A stretch of 64,000 nt of DNA from Mycobacterium sp. (GTDB lineage Bacteria > Actinomycetota > Actinomycetes > Mycobacteriales > Mycobacteriaceae), in NCBI GenBank assembly GCA_021732005.1, contig JAKFVT010000038.1, positions 1-64,000 of the forward strand. The letters run 5' to 3'. The position numbers and the translations under genes were made by a program. Of the stretch, positions 63,525 through 64,000 are shown one piece after another (the stretch's first letter is position 1; every line of letters begins with the position of its first letter). A model generated the notes under the pieces. It did no database searches. It was not told the origin of the DNA and was given only the letters and a program-made list of their open reading frames with translations.

Positions 63525-64000
63525 ATGTTCAGTGCCGTACGTCCGCATACCACGCTCGCCGCCGCGTTGATGACCGCGGGCGTCGTGGCGACCGCGCCCG
63601 CGATCGTGGGTGCCTCGCCCGAGGCGACGCTGACGCTGAGCAATACCGCGGTGCGCAACACCTCGGTGGTGACCGACGTGTTGTACAACTTCGGCGACGC
63701 GGTGAATGCCATCGCCAACGCGGCCGTGATCGCGACGGATGGTGTTCTGGGACTTAACTTCTACACCGACGACAGTGACTTCGGTCAGGGCGTGCCGTGG
63801 AATCCGGTGTTCGCGGCGCTGGCCGCGGCGCAGAATCCGGCCGCGATCGGCAGCGTGGTCAGCTACATCGCGCAGCTGTACCTCAACCCGTCGTACAACT
63901 ACCCCAACTACACCTACGCCTGGTACACGAACGACTACGTGCTCCAGCAGCTCGCCGCACTTCTGCCGGCGCCGCTGAGCACGACAGTCTCGGATGCGAT
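63525..64000 (+). CDS. Exported Tyr/Asn-rich protein, 5' part (3' end outside window)
   Basis: The first 158 codons are present. A signal peptide (MFSAVRPHTTLAAALMTAGV, cleavage near VGA-SP) is followed by Ala-, Asn- and Tyr-rich sequence including LYNFGDAVNAIANAA, FYTDDSDFGQGVPWNP and YLNPSYNYPNYTYAW. It resembles the unnamed secreted proteins frequent in rapidly growing mycobacteria, but I know no function. ATG 63525 follows a GGGGGA ribosome site. The C-terminus cannot be judged. Confidence 0.75.
   Translation, partial: MFSAVRPHTTLAAALMTAGVVATAPAIVGASPEATLTLSNTAVRNTSVVTDVLYNFGDAVNAIANAAVIATDGVLGLNFYTDDSDFGQGVPWNPVFAALAAAQNPAAIGSVVSYIAQLYLNPSYNYPNYTYAWYTNDYVLQQLAALLPAPLSTTVSDA

Overview
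The window is high-GC actinobacterial DNA, most likely from a rapidly growing Mycobacterium (Mycolicibacterium). The gene order follows the M. tuberculosis Rv0421c-Rv0440 backbone as I remember it: hydrolase-thiD-thiC, then xthA-GNAT-def-DUF3263-LytR_C-sodC-YbdK-lipoprotein-LON, then the CDC48-like ATPase-pssA-psd-moeA2-SDR, then groEL2. Other mycobacterial marks are a Gly-rich PGRS-like fragment at the left edge, a TPP riboswitch before thiC, tandem CIRCE boxes before groEL2, DinB/DUF664 proteins and many ATGA start/stop overlaps. I see no tRNA, rRNA, CRISPR array or transposase.

Layout. 1-3449: end of a PGRS-like gene, an amino-acid permease, and a DoxX/flavin monooxygenase pair with a palindromic operator. 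3582-6692: thiamine pyrimidine operon (thiC-thiD-hydrolase) under a TPP riboswitch. 6754-13062: accessory block with an AbiEi/DUF559-type gene bracketed by hairpin repeats, an MFS exporter, two small unknown genes, an acidic membrane-anchored exported protein and an MDR-type reductase. 13069-19279: conserved backbone (xthA to LON-domain protein). 19346-29332: accessory block with a DinB protein, a SAM methyltransferase, a complete six-gene Mrp/Mnh Na+/H+ antiporter operon, a TetR regulator and SRPBCC proteins. 29391-35313: phospholipid and molybdopterin backbone (CDC48-like ATPase, pssA, psd, moeA2, SDR).

35371-51922 is a large insertion between two paralogous SDR genes. Its core, 37061-48312, is an eight-gene same-strand operon: a PEP-synthase/rifampin-phosphotransferase-like enzyme, a fatty acyl-AMP ligase fused to a nucleotidyltransferase domain, an acyl carrier protein, a thioester-reductase-like SDR, an NDK-like protein, an AfsA-type (A-factor synthase) hotdog protein, a UbiA prenyltransferase and a glycosyltransferase. 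A convergent P450 follows. The first seven genes are joined by six consecutive 4-bp ATGA overlaps, and the operon is preceded by a palindromic operator. I know no described mycobacterial pathway with this combination. It looks like an orphan cluster for a prenylated and/or glycosylated lipid or butenolide-like molecule, and it is the main candidate for a new system.

51939-64000: the second SDR with a divergent TetR and paired operators, groEL2, a second AbiEi/DUF559-type gene again bracketed by its own pair of structured repeats, then ordinary metabolic and exported proteins up to a truncated exported protein at the right edge. The two repeat-bracketed DUF559 genes are the second candidate for an undescribed element.
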